A stretch of 15,390 nt of DNA from Verrucomicrobiota bacterium (GTDB taxonomy: Bacteria; Verrucomicrobiota; Verrucomicrobiia; Opitutales; Oceanipulchritudinaceae), in NCBI GenBank assembly GCA_009908535.1, contig JAAAOD010000133.1:1-15390 (forward strand), in the 5' to 3' direction. Shown piece by piece: positions 7,263 to 15,371 of this stretch; the first letter of the stretch is position 1; every line of letters begins with the position of its first letter. Both the position numbers and the translations under genes were made by a program. The notes below the pieces were generated by a model. The model saw only the letters and a program-made list of their open reading frames with translations. It was not told the origin of the DNA and did not search any database.

Positions 7263-8409
7263 ACCTACGCAGCTCCAGCACCTGCTCCATACCATCGATG
7301 GCGTGCTGCATATTATCAACACGGATCCAGCGGGAGTTGGTCCGGCGGGGAATGGCGCCGAGGTAGCGATGGGGCGGGGCTTTCCAATTCGGCTGGATCT
7401 CCCGGATCTGGAGGCGGTGGAGGTAGCCGACGGCGAGCCGGATGGCATCCTCGTAGAGTTGGGTGCGGATGCGTTCCCCCGTTTCCCTGGCAAGCCGGCA
7501 GGCAATGGCGAGGCTCTCGAGGTAAATGCCGTCGGAAGCGGCGTGGGGGTTGCCATATTCAGGGGTTTGGGGATTATAGAATCGTCCCGGGAAGGCTTCC
7601 CGGTCGAGGAGTTGAAGGAGCCGGTCATTCATTTTGAAAACGGCCGCGAGGTAGCGTTCCTTGCCGGTAAGTCGATACAGCTTTTCGTAACACAGGGTAT
7701 GCCAGGGAACATAGGCCGGATAGTAATGATCCTCCATCCCGTCGACGTAGCGGTCGAGGTAGTAGGCGGCGGAGCGGATGGCAGCTTCTTCGGCGAGGGC
7801 GTCGCCGGTCTTCTCCCAGTACTCGACGAGGGCCAGAAGGGCCTCGCCCGAATAAAAGTACAGAAGGCGTTCGCGGTCGTAGGCGTAGGGCGGTTCGTCA
7901 TACCAGGGGGAAAAGGAACCGTCGAGGCTCTGCAGGGCGAGGATGCCGTCGAAGACCTTTCGGGCCCGATTCTGCAGGTCAGGATACATCGGGCTGGCCA
8001 GCAAGGTCCGGAGATAGAGGGCATTCGCACCCAGCTTGGATTTTTCGTTATAAAAAATGTAGCCGCCGAAGGCGTCCTCACGATACCACCAACGATCGAC
8101 AAAGCGCAGATTGCGCCGGTGAAGGTCCATCCACTCCGGATCCTCCTGCGCCCGCCTTGCGACGATGATGGAGGCCATCAGCTGGCGGATGGTATTGTTC
8201 CTGTCCGGGCGGCGCGCCGTTGGCGGATGATAGCGGTAAATGAACAGCCCTTTGTCACGGAAGTTCTCGAGCAGCCATTCCTCCGCCGCCTCCTTGACCT
8301 CCCGGGCAAGGGGGTACGTGGCCTCCAGCGGATCGGCGGCGCGGGAGGGAACCGGCAACCCCGACAACCCAAGCGCAAGGACGGCGAAATAGCGAGCAAG
8401 AGGCCGCAT
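7261..8409 (-). CDS. Secreted (alpha/alpha)-toroid protein, glycosidase/epimerase-like fold
   Basis: This 382-residue protein has a signal peptide ending near PSRAAD (about residue 25). The rest consists of recurring helical pairs rich in aromatic residues: FVDRWWYRED, KLGANALYLRTLL, LALQSLDGSFSPWYDEPP, YFYSGEALLALVEYWEKTGD, YEKLYRLTGKERYL, and near the end RVDNMQHAIDGMEQVL. This pattern is typical of (alpha/alpha)6 toroids such as six-hairpin glycosidases, terpene-cyclase-like proteins and D-glucuronyl C5-epimerase relatives. I cannot assign a reaction or substrate. Several exposed aromatic and acidic residues (WYDEP, the YFYSGEA segment) would suit carbohydrate binding, but this is inference. 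Its start codon shares one base with the upstream stop (TGATG), implying translational coupling to the DUF1573 gene. Its stop codon overlaps the 58-bp palindrome. Confidence 0.75.
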   Translation of the reverse strand: MRPLARYFAVLALGLSGLPVPSRAADPLEATYPLAREVKEAAEEWLLENFRDKGLFIYRYHPPTARRPDRNNTIRQLMASIIVARRAQEDPEWMDLHRRNLRFVDRWWYREDAFGGYIFYNEKSKLGANALYLRTLLASPMYPDLQNRARKVFDGILALQSLDGSFSPWYDEPPYAYDRERLLYFYSGEALLALVEYWEKTGDALAEEAAIRSAAYYLDRYVDGMEDHYYPAYVPWHTLCYEKLYRLTGKERYLAAVFKMNDRLLQLLDREAFPGRFYNPQTPEYGNPHAASDGIYLESLAIACRLARETGERIRTQLYEDAIRLAVGYLHRLQIREIQPNWKAPPHRYLGAIPRRTNSRWIRVDNMQHAIDGMEQVLELRR

Positions 8410-9110
8410 CAGTTCACGATGAGATAGACCTCGCCGACAAGCACCTCATCGTCCCCATGGTTATAAAAGACGCTGAGGTAACTATGCCCCATGGTACCGA
8501 GTTTCTTCGGAAGGACTTCAACAAAGAGGTGGTGCGAATGCCTTCCCTTTTTGAGGGCGGACTTGAAGGCCAGCCCGGTATTGTCCCGATCCTCCACGAG
8601 GACGCGGACCTTTCCGGGATCGGGATCGATCCCGGGATGGAAAGTCAGGCTGGCGCGGCGCACCTTCGGCTCAGAGCGGAACTTCCACGCGAGGATGCCG
8701 GGCTTGAGATCATAGCGGACCGGCACGTCCGTAATGAAGGTGAGAATCCGCGGCATGTCGGGGCTTTCGCTGGTGTAGACCCTCACCGTCTTGACCTGTT
8801 CTCCTCGCAGGCTGTCGAGATCCATGGCGACACGGATCTCACCACTCTCGCCGGGCTCGTACACCTCCTTATCCAGCTCCTCGGTCATGCAGCCGCAACT
8901 GTGCTTGATGTCGAGGATGACGACAGGATCCTCCCCCGTGTTGCGGAAGGCAAAGGCCGCCTCGACCCGCTCGGTCTCCAGGCCGCTGGGCACCACCTTT
9001 TCCACGCTTTCCCATTCCAAGGCTCCCCGGAGGCAGGGAACACCTGCCAGGATAAAACTGAAAATGAGCAGAATGCGTCGACGCATGGTGTGTTGTAATG
9101 AAGGAATCAT
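8409..9110 (-). CDS. Exported DUF1573-domain protein
   Basis: This 233-residue protein has an N-terminal signal sequence (RRRILLIFSFILAG at about residues 10-23). Residues about 40-115 match DUF1573, an Ig-like/ASH-type beta domain of the envelope: FAFRNTGEDPVVILDI, then the hallmark SCGC, then YEPGESGEIRVAMD and a G-x-x-x-K-T-V-R-V-Y-T strand. The C-terminal half (about 130-233) looks like a second beta domain. The domain has no known catalytic role and usually occurs in exported proteins of Bacteroidota and PVC bacteria. The ATG at 9110 overlaps the upstream stop as ATGA, which favours this start over the ATG at 9086 that directly precedes the signal sequence. Another one-base overlap joins it to the next gene. 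It may act as a binding or scaffold partner for the secreted enzymes on either side. Confidence 0.88.
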   Translation of the reverse strand: MIPSLQHTMRRRILLIFSFILAGVPCLRGALEWESVEKVVPSGLETERVEAAFAFRNTGEDPVVILDIKHSCGCMTEELDKEVYEPGESGEIRVAMDLDSLRGEQVKTVRVYTSESPDMPRILTFITDVPVRYDLKPGILAWKFRSEPKVRRASLTFHPGIDPDPGKVRVLVEDRDNTGLAFKSALKKGRHSHHLFVEVLPKKLGTMGHSYLSVFYNHGDDEVLVGEVYLIVN

Positions 9111-10372
9111 GACGATTCGTTCCGTGAAAAAGCGTTGGCGAAGACATAATCCGCGACCTGTCTGCCCAGTTCAAGACCGGCGCGGTTGGAAAACTCGTAG
9201 TGAATACCCCCGTAAATACGGCTGCGACCACATTCTTCGGCGCAGTCCCAGAAGGAGGTGAAGCGGCGGGGACGGTCGGGGAAGGATTCATTGCGGGCGG
9301 AAAATTCCATTTTGTCGGTCCCGAAGACGAGGGCCAGCATGCGCGCCCCGGCGCCGCTGAAGGTGCTGTGCCCGGAAACGTATTCCGGATGCGGGGGTGA
9401 CTCCAGATAGGACAGCCATTCCGCATCCGTTGTCGTAGCGGCATTGCCATCCTCGTCCGCCAGGCGGATGGCGTGCACCGGGCGCCAGAATTCATAGTGG
9501 TATTTGCAATCCCACGACGCGATACCGGCATCGGCCGTGGCGAGGTTCATGAGGGCGAAGGCGCGGGCGATAAACAGGGTGTCGTACTGACCCGCCGCCT
9601 CCGCGAAGATTCCGCAGAGAATCTGGTTCCAGTGCCCGGCCGGGGTGGAAGTGTAGGAAAAGCAGGACCAGTACTCCGCGATGTGCGTCTGCGCCTCCGT
9701 TCTTTCCGTACTTTCGATACCACCCAAACGGCGCACCTCCTCCACCGCTTGGGCATAAGCGGACGAAGAAAGCGGTGGCGCGGGTTCCGGGCGAAAGGCG
9801 TCGGCCGAAGGCAGCACGAACGGCTCCACATGATACCAGTGCGAAAGTTCCGGCGGCCGGTACGCCGGAGGGGTACGCCGCCATTTTCCGATTTCATCCC
9901 TGGGAATGTAGGTGAGCGTATTCGCAGCCCCGTCCCCTTTTCGCTGCTCGAGAGCCATGGCGGCGACCTTGCGCGCATAGGCGGTGGATCTTTCACGACG
10001 CTCGGGTCTCAGCGCCTCCAGATGTTCTTTCGCCTTCCGCTCCAACAACCCCCGGCGGCTGGGATAAAAGACGGAAATCAGCAAAGAAGAGGCCGAATGG
10101 ACAAAAGCCTCCTCATTCACCCCGTTACCGCCGCTCATGGTTTCGACAAGGAGGGGCGGCTTTTCTTCCAGGCCAGCGAGTCCGTCATAGAGGGCGCAAT
10201 GGAGGATGGCCAGATTCCGGGAAGCCAGTCCGGGAGCGGTGGCGGATTCCCGAACCGCCTGCAGGAACTGGTCATTCCAGAACAGGATCGCTTTCCCTGT
10301 CTCGGCAGCATTGGCTGCAGGCGCCATTCCGCAAAGGAGGCCCGCGATCAAGAATGCCCGGATCTTTCTCAC
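9107..10372 (-). CDS. Secreted vanadium-dependent haloperoxidase-like protein (PAP2 superfamily)
   Basis: The product (421 residues from the GTG start) has a signal peptide at its N-terminus (KIRAFLIAGLLCGMAPAANA). Its C-terminal half carries every vanadate-binding residue of the fungal chloroperoxidase type with the correct spacing: K290 and R297 in KYHYEFWR, S333-G334-H335 in VSGHS, and R385 and H391 in RIYGGIH. Such enzymes use hydrogen peroxide to oxidise halides; relatives in the same fold are acid phosphatases or phosphatidic-acid phosphatases, so activity is not certain. I chose GTG at 10372 because an AGGA lies nine bases upstream and a signal peptide follows at once. The in-frame ATG at 10462 would translate through a strong hairpin. 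The stop overlaps the DUF1573 start (ATGA), placing the enzyme in a coupled set of three exported proteins. Confidence 0.88.
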   Translation of the reverse strand: MRKIRAFLIAGLLCGMAPAANAAETGKAILFWNDQFLQAVRESATAPGLASRNLAILHCALYDGLAGLEEKPPLLVETMSGGNGVNEEAFVHSASSLLISVFYPSRRGLLERKAKEHLEALRPERRERSTAYARKVAAMALEQRKGDGAANTLTYIPRDEIGKWRRTPPAYRPPELSHWYHVEPFVLPSADAFRPEPAPPLSSSAYAQAVEEVRRLGGIESTERTEAQTHIAEYWSCFSYTSTPAGHWNQILCGIFAEAAGQYDTLFIARAFALMNLATADAGIASWDCKYHYEFWRPVHAIRLADEDGNAATTTDAEWLSYLESPPHPEYVSGHSTFSGAGARMLALVFGTDKMEFSARNESFPDRPRRFTSFWDCAEECGRSRIYGGIHYEFSNRAGLELGRQVADYVFANAFSRNESS

Positions 10373-10381
10373 AATCTTTCT

Positions 10382-10385
10382 TCCT
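10382..10385 (-). promoter_or_regulatory. Ribosome binding site deciding the haloperoxidase start
   Basis: AGGA on the minus strand, nine bases before GTG at 10372, supports that start. The more distant ATG at 10462 has no comparable site and would put the 10395-10425 hairpin inside the coding region. Confidence 0.5.
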
Positions 10386-10394
10386 GACGGCGAA

Positions 10395-10425
10395 CGGCAG
10401 CCGCGGACTCGGACCGCGGCTGCCG
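10395..10425 (-). terminator. Strong intergenic hairpin between the kelch gene and the haloperoxidase gene
   Basis: A perfect 12-bp GC-rich stem (CGGCAGCCGCGG at 10395-10406 with its complement at 10414-10425) closes a 7-base loop. It lies 34 bases after the kelch-gene stop and 22 bases before the GTG of the next gene. No U-tract follows on the minus strand, so it is not a textbook intrinsic terminator. It may cause partial termination, protect the 3' end of the upstream message, or lower expression of the three downstream genes relative to the two surface-protein genes. Confidence 0.5.
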
Positions 10426-10458
10426 CCGGTTTAAATGAACTCCTGTTGAGAAAACCGC

Positions 10459-12555
10459 TCAATTACCAACCGTGAACTCGGCAAAGGCCTGGACGGTCCC
10501 GACTCCGGCCGGGACAGTGGCCGTGAAACTGGCCGTTCCGTCGGCGGCGGTGGTCACGTCCGCCTGGCCGTCCCCCGGCAACTCGATGGTTTCCCCGGAG
10601 GTCGTGATCCGCAATTCCACCGGCGTTCCCGTGGGAATATTTTCACTATCCACTGAGATGGTCACCGAACCGGCTTCCGTGAAAACGACATCCGGCGTGA
10701 TGAGGCTGCCGGTGGGGTTGTTACCCACGGCCTGACCGGCCACATTGGCGATCCAGAGCATGGCGTCCAAAGCCTCGCCGCTGGTCTCCGTCGGAGCCGT
10801 CGCGGAGGGAGTCGGAGAGGCGTTGGGAACGATCGGCCGGTAGTAGGCTTCGAGACGGATGCGTCCGACGCCGCCGTCACTGCGGCTGTCCCCGCCATTG
10901 GCGTTGATCGTGCCGTTGCCGTTGATACGGTCGGCCACGATGCGGATGGCTCCTCCGGATCCGCCCCCGCCATACTCGCCGTTCCAAGATCCTGTGGCCT
11001 GGCGCCAGCCATCGCCGCCGCGGGCGTAAACACCCCCGTTGATGGTAACATCGCGCGAGGAAGCGATCAGGATGGCCCCGCCGCCACCACCGCCGTTACC
11101 CCCGCTGGAGGTGTCGGCGGATGTTGCCCCGCTGCCCCCGGAACCGCCGATCAGAGGCTGGATGAGCCGGTTGCCATAGGTTCCGTTGTAGGTGCCCCCG
11201 TTGCCGTCCTGGTCCGGATCGGTCGGGACGGCCCCGCCCCCGGGACCCTGCCCGGGCGTACCGGCATAGCTTCCGGAAACATCGAAACGGACCCCGCCGA
11301 TGCCGCCGTCAAAGCCACCTGGACCGCCGGCCGCGGTCGCGCCGGACTGGTCGTTGTCAAAGGCATCCTGTCCGTCCACGATTACGTTGCCGTGGATTTC
11401 GACAAAATCCGTCGCGAGCCACCGCACGGGCGTATTCGCTTCATTCTTCGTGAAGAAAACGTCCACAGAAGAAGGAACGGAGATGCTGGTGTAGTTCCAG
11501 ATGCCGTCGGCCTTCTCCGCCATGTCGATGGTGTAGTGACGCCCCACGACAAAGTCCCATGTCGTTCCATCCCATGTGTAGGTTTCCTGGTAACTGAAGT
11601 TGGTGTTTTCGCGACCGTAAAAACGGTAGACCAGCCCATCGTCGGGATTGTAGATCATCCCATAGCTGTAACTCCACCGGTAGTTGCTCTCCGGTGATTG
11701 CTGCTCCCAGTCATTGTTGTCAAATACCCAGGTCCCACCTACGTTGGCGCCCCCGGCCATAACGATCTCCCCCCGGGAGGCGTCATAGGCTAGCTGGATA
11801 CCCCAACCGATGTTCGGGTTTGCCGAGGTGTCGATCTCGCTCCATGTCAGGGTCGTCGTATCGAGAGACCATGTCTGCAGCTGCCATTCGTTGTAGAGGA
11901 TGGCGCGGTTGTTGGCCTCATCATAGACGATATCGGCGTGATCGAGTTCCCGACTCGCATTCCCCGGACCGTTGGTCAGGGTCAGCTCGGTCCAGTTGGT
12001 GCCGTCCCATGCCCAAAGTTCATTCACAAACCCCTCCGCGGTATCGCCACCGTAAAGGAGGACGCGGCTATTGGCCCCGTCCCAGAACATATGGTAATCG
12101 TACCGTGGCGAGGGGGAATTGGCCGGATTGGCCTGCGTCCAGTCCGTCCCGTCCCAGATCCATGTTTCGTCGAGCCGGACACTATCAGCGCGCAGACCCC
12201 CGAACATGACGACGTTTTCATTCGCGCGGTCATAGACAAGATCCATATTCCGCCGCGCCGAGACAAAGGTCGCCGGATCCGGATCGACCCACTCCGTTCC
12301 GTCGTAGAGAAGGGTCTGCAGGCGAGTCTGGTTGCCGCTGATCCGCCGTCCCCCGAAGACCACGATCTGGTCGTTGCTCCGGTCGTAGGCGTACCCGAAT
12401 TCATAGAGTTCGGGGAAGGTTCGAGGGACGTCGAGGGCACCGTCAGCCCCGGTCGACCCACTATCGTAGGGAAGATCGTCCGTCTGTCCCATGAGGGGGA
12501 CGGAGATCGACAGGATGATCGCCGCAAGGGCGGTTTTCTTTCTTGTGGAGTCCAT
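10459..12555 (-). CDS. Exported kelch-propeller protein with Gly-rich region and Ig-like C-terminus
   Basis: The product has 698 residues from the ATG at 12555. A signal peptide (RKKTALAAIILSISVPLMG) comes first. Residues about 40-345 hold six kelch-like repeats, each with a Y/W-D-x-x-x-x-x-I/V-V-x-F/Y-G-G core (YDRSNDQIVVFGG, YDRANENVVMFGG, WDGANSRVLLYGGD and others) and a D-G-T-x-W strand, suggesting a six-bladed beta-propeller. Residues about 405-575 are Gly-rich (GGNGGGGGGAI, GGGGSGGAIRIVAD, GGVGRIRLE), a pattern I know from large surface proteins of Verrucomicrobiota and Planctomycetota. The last 100 residues look like an Ig-like beta domain. It is probably secreted or surface-bound; no enzyme motif is seen. 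An earlier ATG at 12615 overlaps the upstream stop (ATGA) but would add 20 residues before the signal peptide. The 56-base leader is A/C-rich, carries AAACCAAC repeats and has no Shine-Dalgarno. Confidence 0.8.
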   Translation of the reverse strand: MDSTRKKTALAAIILSISVPLMGQTDDLPYDSGSTGADGALDVPRTFPELYEFGYAYDRSNDQIVVFGGRRISGNQTRLQTLLYDGTEWVDPDPATFVSARRNMDLVYDRANENVVMFGGLRADSVRLDETWIWDGTDWTQANPANSPSPRYDYHMFWDGANSRVLLYGGDTAEGFVNELWAWDGTNWTELTLTNGPGNASRELDHADIVYDEANNRAILYNEWQLQTWSLDTTTLTWSEIDTSANPNIGWGIQLAYDASRGEIVMAGGANVGGTWVFDNNDWEQQSPESNYRWSYSYGMIYNPDDGLVYRFYGRENTNFSYQETYTWDGTTWDFVVGRHYTIDMAEKADGIWNYTSISVPSSVDVFFTKNEANTPVRWLATDFVEIHGNVIVDGQDAFDNDQSGATAAGGPGGFDGGIGGVRFDVSGSYAGTPGQGPGGGAVPTDPDQDGNGGTYNGTYGNRLIQPLIGGSGGSGATSADTSSGGNGGGGGGAILIASSRDVTINGGVYARGGDGWRQATGSWNGEYGGGGSGGAIRIVADRINGNGTINANGGDSRSDGGVGRIRLEAYYRPIVPNASPTPSATAPTETSGEALDAMLWIANVAGQAVGNNPTGSLITPDVVFTEAGSVTISVDSENIPTGTPVELRITTSGETIELPGDGQADVTTAADGTASFTATVPAGVGTVQAFAEFTVGN

Positions 12556-12611
12556 TTTCGGGTTGGTTTGTTGGTTTGCGGTTGGAATTTTCAGGGAGGT
12601 GGGAAGAAAGC

Positions 12612-15371
12612 TCATTCCTCGTTCCGGTAACTGACCGGCTGCGATACCTGCCAGAAGGTCTGGTTCTCCGGAATGGCCACAAAGGGTCCGTTCAGGTAAC
12701 TGACCGGCGCAGAGGCGATGCTGAGGGGGAACTCTTCCTCCACCGGATCGGTAAAGCCGTTCAGGAAACTGACCACTCGCGAAGCCACGGCCGTGCTGAG
12801 CCCTTCCTCCGGCGGTTCGAAAAGAGCATTGATGTAGGAAACGAGCGGACTCGCCACCATCATCGGAAGCTGGCTGTCCGCCTCCGACTGGATACCGTTG
12901 ATAAAGGAAACCGACAGGGAGACGACCAACTGCGGATAAACGGAATCGGGATCGAGAGGATCGAGGCCGTCGAGGACCTCGCTGACATCGTCGATGCCGT
13001 CGCCGTCCGTATCCACTTTCAACGGATCGGTCCGGTTCCGGAATTCGTCGCCGTCGGAAAGGCCGTCGAAGTCGGCATCCTCATCACCGTCGAGAATGCC
13101 GTCCCCGTCGGTATCGGGATCAAGCGGATCGCGTTCAAGAACCACTTCACCGGTGTTGGAAAGGCCGTCGTTGTCGGCATCCTCATCCCCGTCAATAACG
13201 CCGTCCCCGTCGGTGTCCTCCTTGGTGGGATCGAGGCCGAGAAGCTCCTCAAGGTCGTCGGGAACCCCGTCATTGTCATCATCTCCGAAACCGAAGATAC
13301 GAAAGGTGGCGCTTTCCACGGAGGCCAGTTCGTTCCCGGCGAGGTCCTGGATGGGGGGCGACAGCTGCACCCGGTAGAGACCGGGAAGAAGTTCCCCGAA
13401 GCCGAGGGTAAGGCTGTTCGTGGCCTCGGCGTAACTCATCGAAACTCCGCTCAGCACGGTGTCGTCGGCATTGCCGAAGACGTCGTCCGGGCCGGCGTTG
13501 CGCACCTCAACGGAATCCGCATGGATACTGGAGGTCTCGATGGGCTCGCTGAAGGTGACGAGATAGGCATCGAGGTTGCCGATAATGGAGCCGTCCCGGG
13601 GTGCAAAGCGACGGACAATGGGCGGGGTTGCGTCGGGAACCAGCTCGAGGGTGATGGTCTCCGAGCGCGTCGCGTTCCCGCCCGTATCGGAAGCAACGAC
13701 ATAAAACGAGAAGGTCCGCTTTGTCGAAGTGATCAGCGGGGTCAGGATCCCCGTCTCAAAAGGAAAGTTCCCGTCGAGCGTCACGGGCTCGTCATCAACA
13801 AAAAACTGCACGTTACGCACCTGCACGTCATCGACGGCGTCGACGGCCACGGAAAGAATTTTTCCTTCCTCGGCGGTTCCGTCCACCCCGCTGTGCCGCA
13901 CGGTGATCTCCGGAGGAATTCCCTGGGCGTCGAAAGAGGCGTAATTGATGACCTGCAGGCCCCCGTCGTCATCCGCGACATAGGCAAGAGCATTGTAGAT
14001 GGATACGGCCGTGGCGATGTCCGGGGTTTCAAACGTCCGGAGGTACTGCGGTTCGTCCTCGAGGCCACCGACCTCGTAAAGGTCGACATGGTGCGGTCCG
14101 TCGCGGGTACTGTTGGGACTGGTCACAGCCACCGCAAACTGCGAACCGGTGGAAACGATCTGCTTCCATCCGCGCTGTCCGGTCTGGAAGCGCTGCTTGT
14201 GTTCGGGATCCAGGGGATCGCTGATGTCGTAAAGGTTGAATCCCTGGATGTTGTTTGCATAGAGGAAGTCATCGCCGACAAAGAGCCGCCAGCGGAATCC
14301 CCCCGCGCCGAAACTGCCCGGGGCCGTCTCCGATTTGGCGAGGCTGAAGTCGTCCAGACGGATGTCGATCGCATACAAGGTGCCGACGGTAAGAGCGTAG
14401 AGGACTTCCTCCCGGATGCCGAGGTCCTGGATGCGGGCACTGATCCCCTCGAAGCGGGTGATCTCCGTTCCCGTCAAGGTGTCCACCATGACGATGTCCC
14501 CGTTGCGCAGGCCGACATAGGCGAAATTACCGCGGGAAACAACCGCCTCGGCCGGACTTTCAAACTGTACCTGCCGCGTGATAAAGGCCCCGGCCGGATC
14601 GGAAATATCGACGACAGCGAGGCCGGCGCCGCCGTCCGCCACGACGACGAGATCGCTGAAGCAGCTCACCGCGCGGGCGTCCCCGGGTGTATTAACCTGG
14701 GCGATACGTACCGGCTCGAACCCGTCCTTCACGTTGAAAACCGAGATGCCCGCCTGCCCCATTGCCACGATGGCGAGGTTGTTGATCGCGCAGATGTCCA
14801 CCGCCGGGCCGGACGTCGGTCCACTGGCGATAATGCCAACATCGACGATAAAGCCATCGAGAGGATTCTTTCCGCTCGTCACCTCAGCCCCGTCACCAAA
14901 GCCGTCTCCGTCGGTATCCGGATTGGTGGCACTTGTTCCGGCAATGGTTTCATGGATGTCGGGAAGATCGTCGCCGTCGGTATCATCAAGACCGGTCATT
15001 TCGAGGTACTCCACCGTGGGGATGACAAAGGTCCGTCCGGCGGGAGGCGTGGTGAAGGTGACCCACCCAAAGGAAAGGGTTTCGGCATAAAAGGAAAGAA
15101 GGCGGAAACGGGTGTTCGGAGAAAGGATGATCGACTCGATCCCCTCCTCGTCCATCTTGTCCCGGGCGACCGTTTCCCCGGTTTCGTCGACGATGATCTG
15201 ATAATAAAAGACCCCGCCCCCGAACACATCCTGGTCGACGACGTAGTTGGAAACCACTTCGCCGAGGTCTTCGTCTTCCAGGACCTGTGCACCGGCGAAC
15301 GGCGCCGGGATCAGACCGAGGCAGGTGCCCGCCAAAATGGTGCAGTTGAGAAGATATTGTAGTCGCTTCAT
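12612..15371 (-). CDS. Large exported surface protein with TSP3 repeats, LVIVD propeller and a C-terminal 23-residue repeat array
   Basis: This 919-residue protein begins with a signal peptide ending near PFAGAQ (residue 29). A roughly 95-residue N-terminal domain of unknown type follows. Calcium-binding thrombospondin type-3 repeats (DDTDGDDLPD, NPDTDGDGFGDG) occupy about 126-170. LVIVD-type propeller repeats (LAIVAMGQAGISVFNV, LVVVADGGAGLAVVDISDP) span about 175-480. An Ig/FN3-like domain covers about 484-578, and a Big_5/SbsA-like domain about 578-690 (ATPPIVRRFAPRDGS...VTFSEPI). A second TSP3 block lies at about 693-812. Residues 821-919 hold a tandem array of an exact 23-residue repeat, listed separately. 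GAAGG lies four bases before the ATG. The protein is likely a secreted, calcium-stabilised adhesion or scaffold protein. It is the first gene of the right-hand cluster within the window and overlaps or nearly abuts the kelch gene. Confidence 0.9.
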   Translation of the reverse strand: MKRLQYLLNCTILAGTCLGLIPAPFAGAQVLEDEDLGEVVSNYVVDQDVFGGGVFYYQIIVDETGETVARDKMDEEGIESIILSPNTRFRLLSFYAETLSFGWVTFTTPPAGRTFVIPTVEYLEMTGLDDTDGDDLPDIHETIAGTSATNPDTDGDGFGDGAEVTSGKNPLDGFIVDVGIIASGPTSGPAVDICAINNLAIVAMGQAGISVFNVKDGFEPVRIAQVNTPGDARAVSCFSDLVVVADGGAGLAVVDISDPAGAFITRQVQFESPAEAVVSRGNFAYVGLRNGDIVMVDTLTGTEITRFEGISARIQDLGIREEVLYALTVGTLYAIDIRLDDFSLAKSETAPGSFGAGGFRWRLFVGDDFLYANNIQGFNLYDISDPLDPEHKQRFQTGQRGWKQIVSTGSQFAVAVTSPNSTRDGPHHVDLYEVGGLEDEPQYLRTFETPDIATAVSIYNALAYVADDDGGLQVINYASFDAQGIPPEITVRHSGVDGTAEEGKILSVAVDAVDDVQVRNVQFFVDDEPVTLDGNFPFETGILTPLITSTKRTFSFYVVASDTGGNATRSETITLELVPDATPPIVRRFAPRDGSIIGNLDAYLVTFSEPIETSSIHADSVEVRNAGPDDVFGNADDTVLSGVSMSYAEATNSLTLGFGELLPGLYRVQLSPPIQDLAGNELASVESATFRIFGFGDDDNDGVPDDLEELLGLDPTKEDTDGDGVIDGDEDADNDGLSNTGEVVLERDPLDPDTDGDGILDGDEDADFDGLSDGDEFRNRTDPLKVDTDGDGIDDVSEVLDGLDPLDPDSVYPQLVVSLSVSFINGIQSEADSQLPMMVASPLVSYINALFEPPEEGLSTAVASRVVSFLNGFTDPVEEEFPLSIASAPVSYLNGPFVAIPENQTFWQVSQPVSYRNEE
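12615..12911 (-). repeat. Tandem 23-residue (69-base) repeat encoding a VS-aromatic-x-N motif
   Basis: In the C-terminus of the large surface protein, VSFING, VSYINA, VSFLNG, VSYLNG and VSYRNEE begin at residues 821, 844, 867, 890 and 913. Each is exactly 23 residues from the next. The shared pattern is V-S-F/Y-I/L-N-G, about twelve acidic or proline-rich variable residues, then V/I-A-S-x-P/V leading to the next unit. The last copy is cut to seven residues and ends the protein. At DNA level the motif recurs as TAACTGAC or AAACTGAC on the plus strand. I cannot name a family for it. Confidence 0.85.

Noticed and set aside
10373..10462. N-terminal extension of the haloperoxidase gene to the ATG at 10462
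   Set aside because: It would run through a perfect 12-bp hairpin, overlap the upstream stop region and bury the signal peptide 30 residues in. A GTG with an AGGA site directly precedes the signal peptide.
12543..15362. A 939-codon open frame on the plus strand, opposite the large surface-protein gene
   Set aside because: It mirrors the real gene almost end to end, has no recognisable domains or signal peptide, and arises because codons such as GAC and GTC rarely give stops on the opposite strand. The minus-strand frame has TSP3, LVIVD and a signal peptide.
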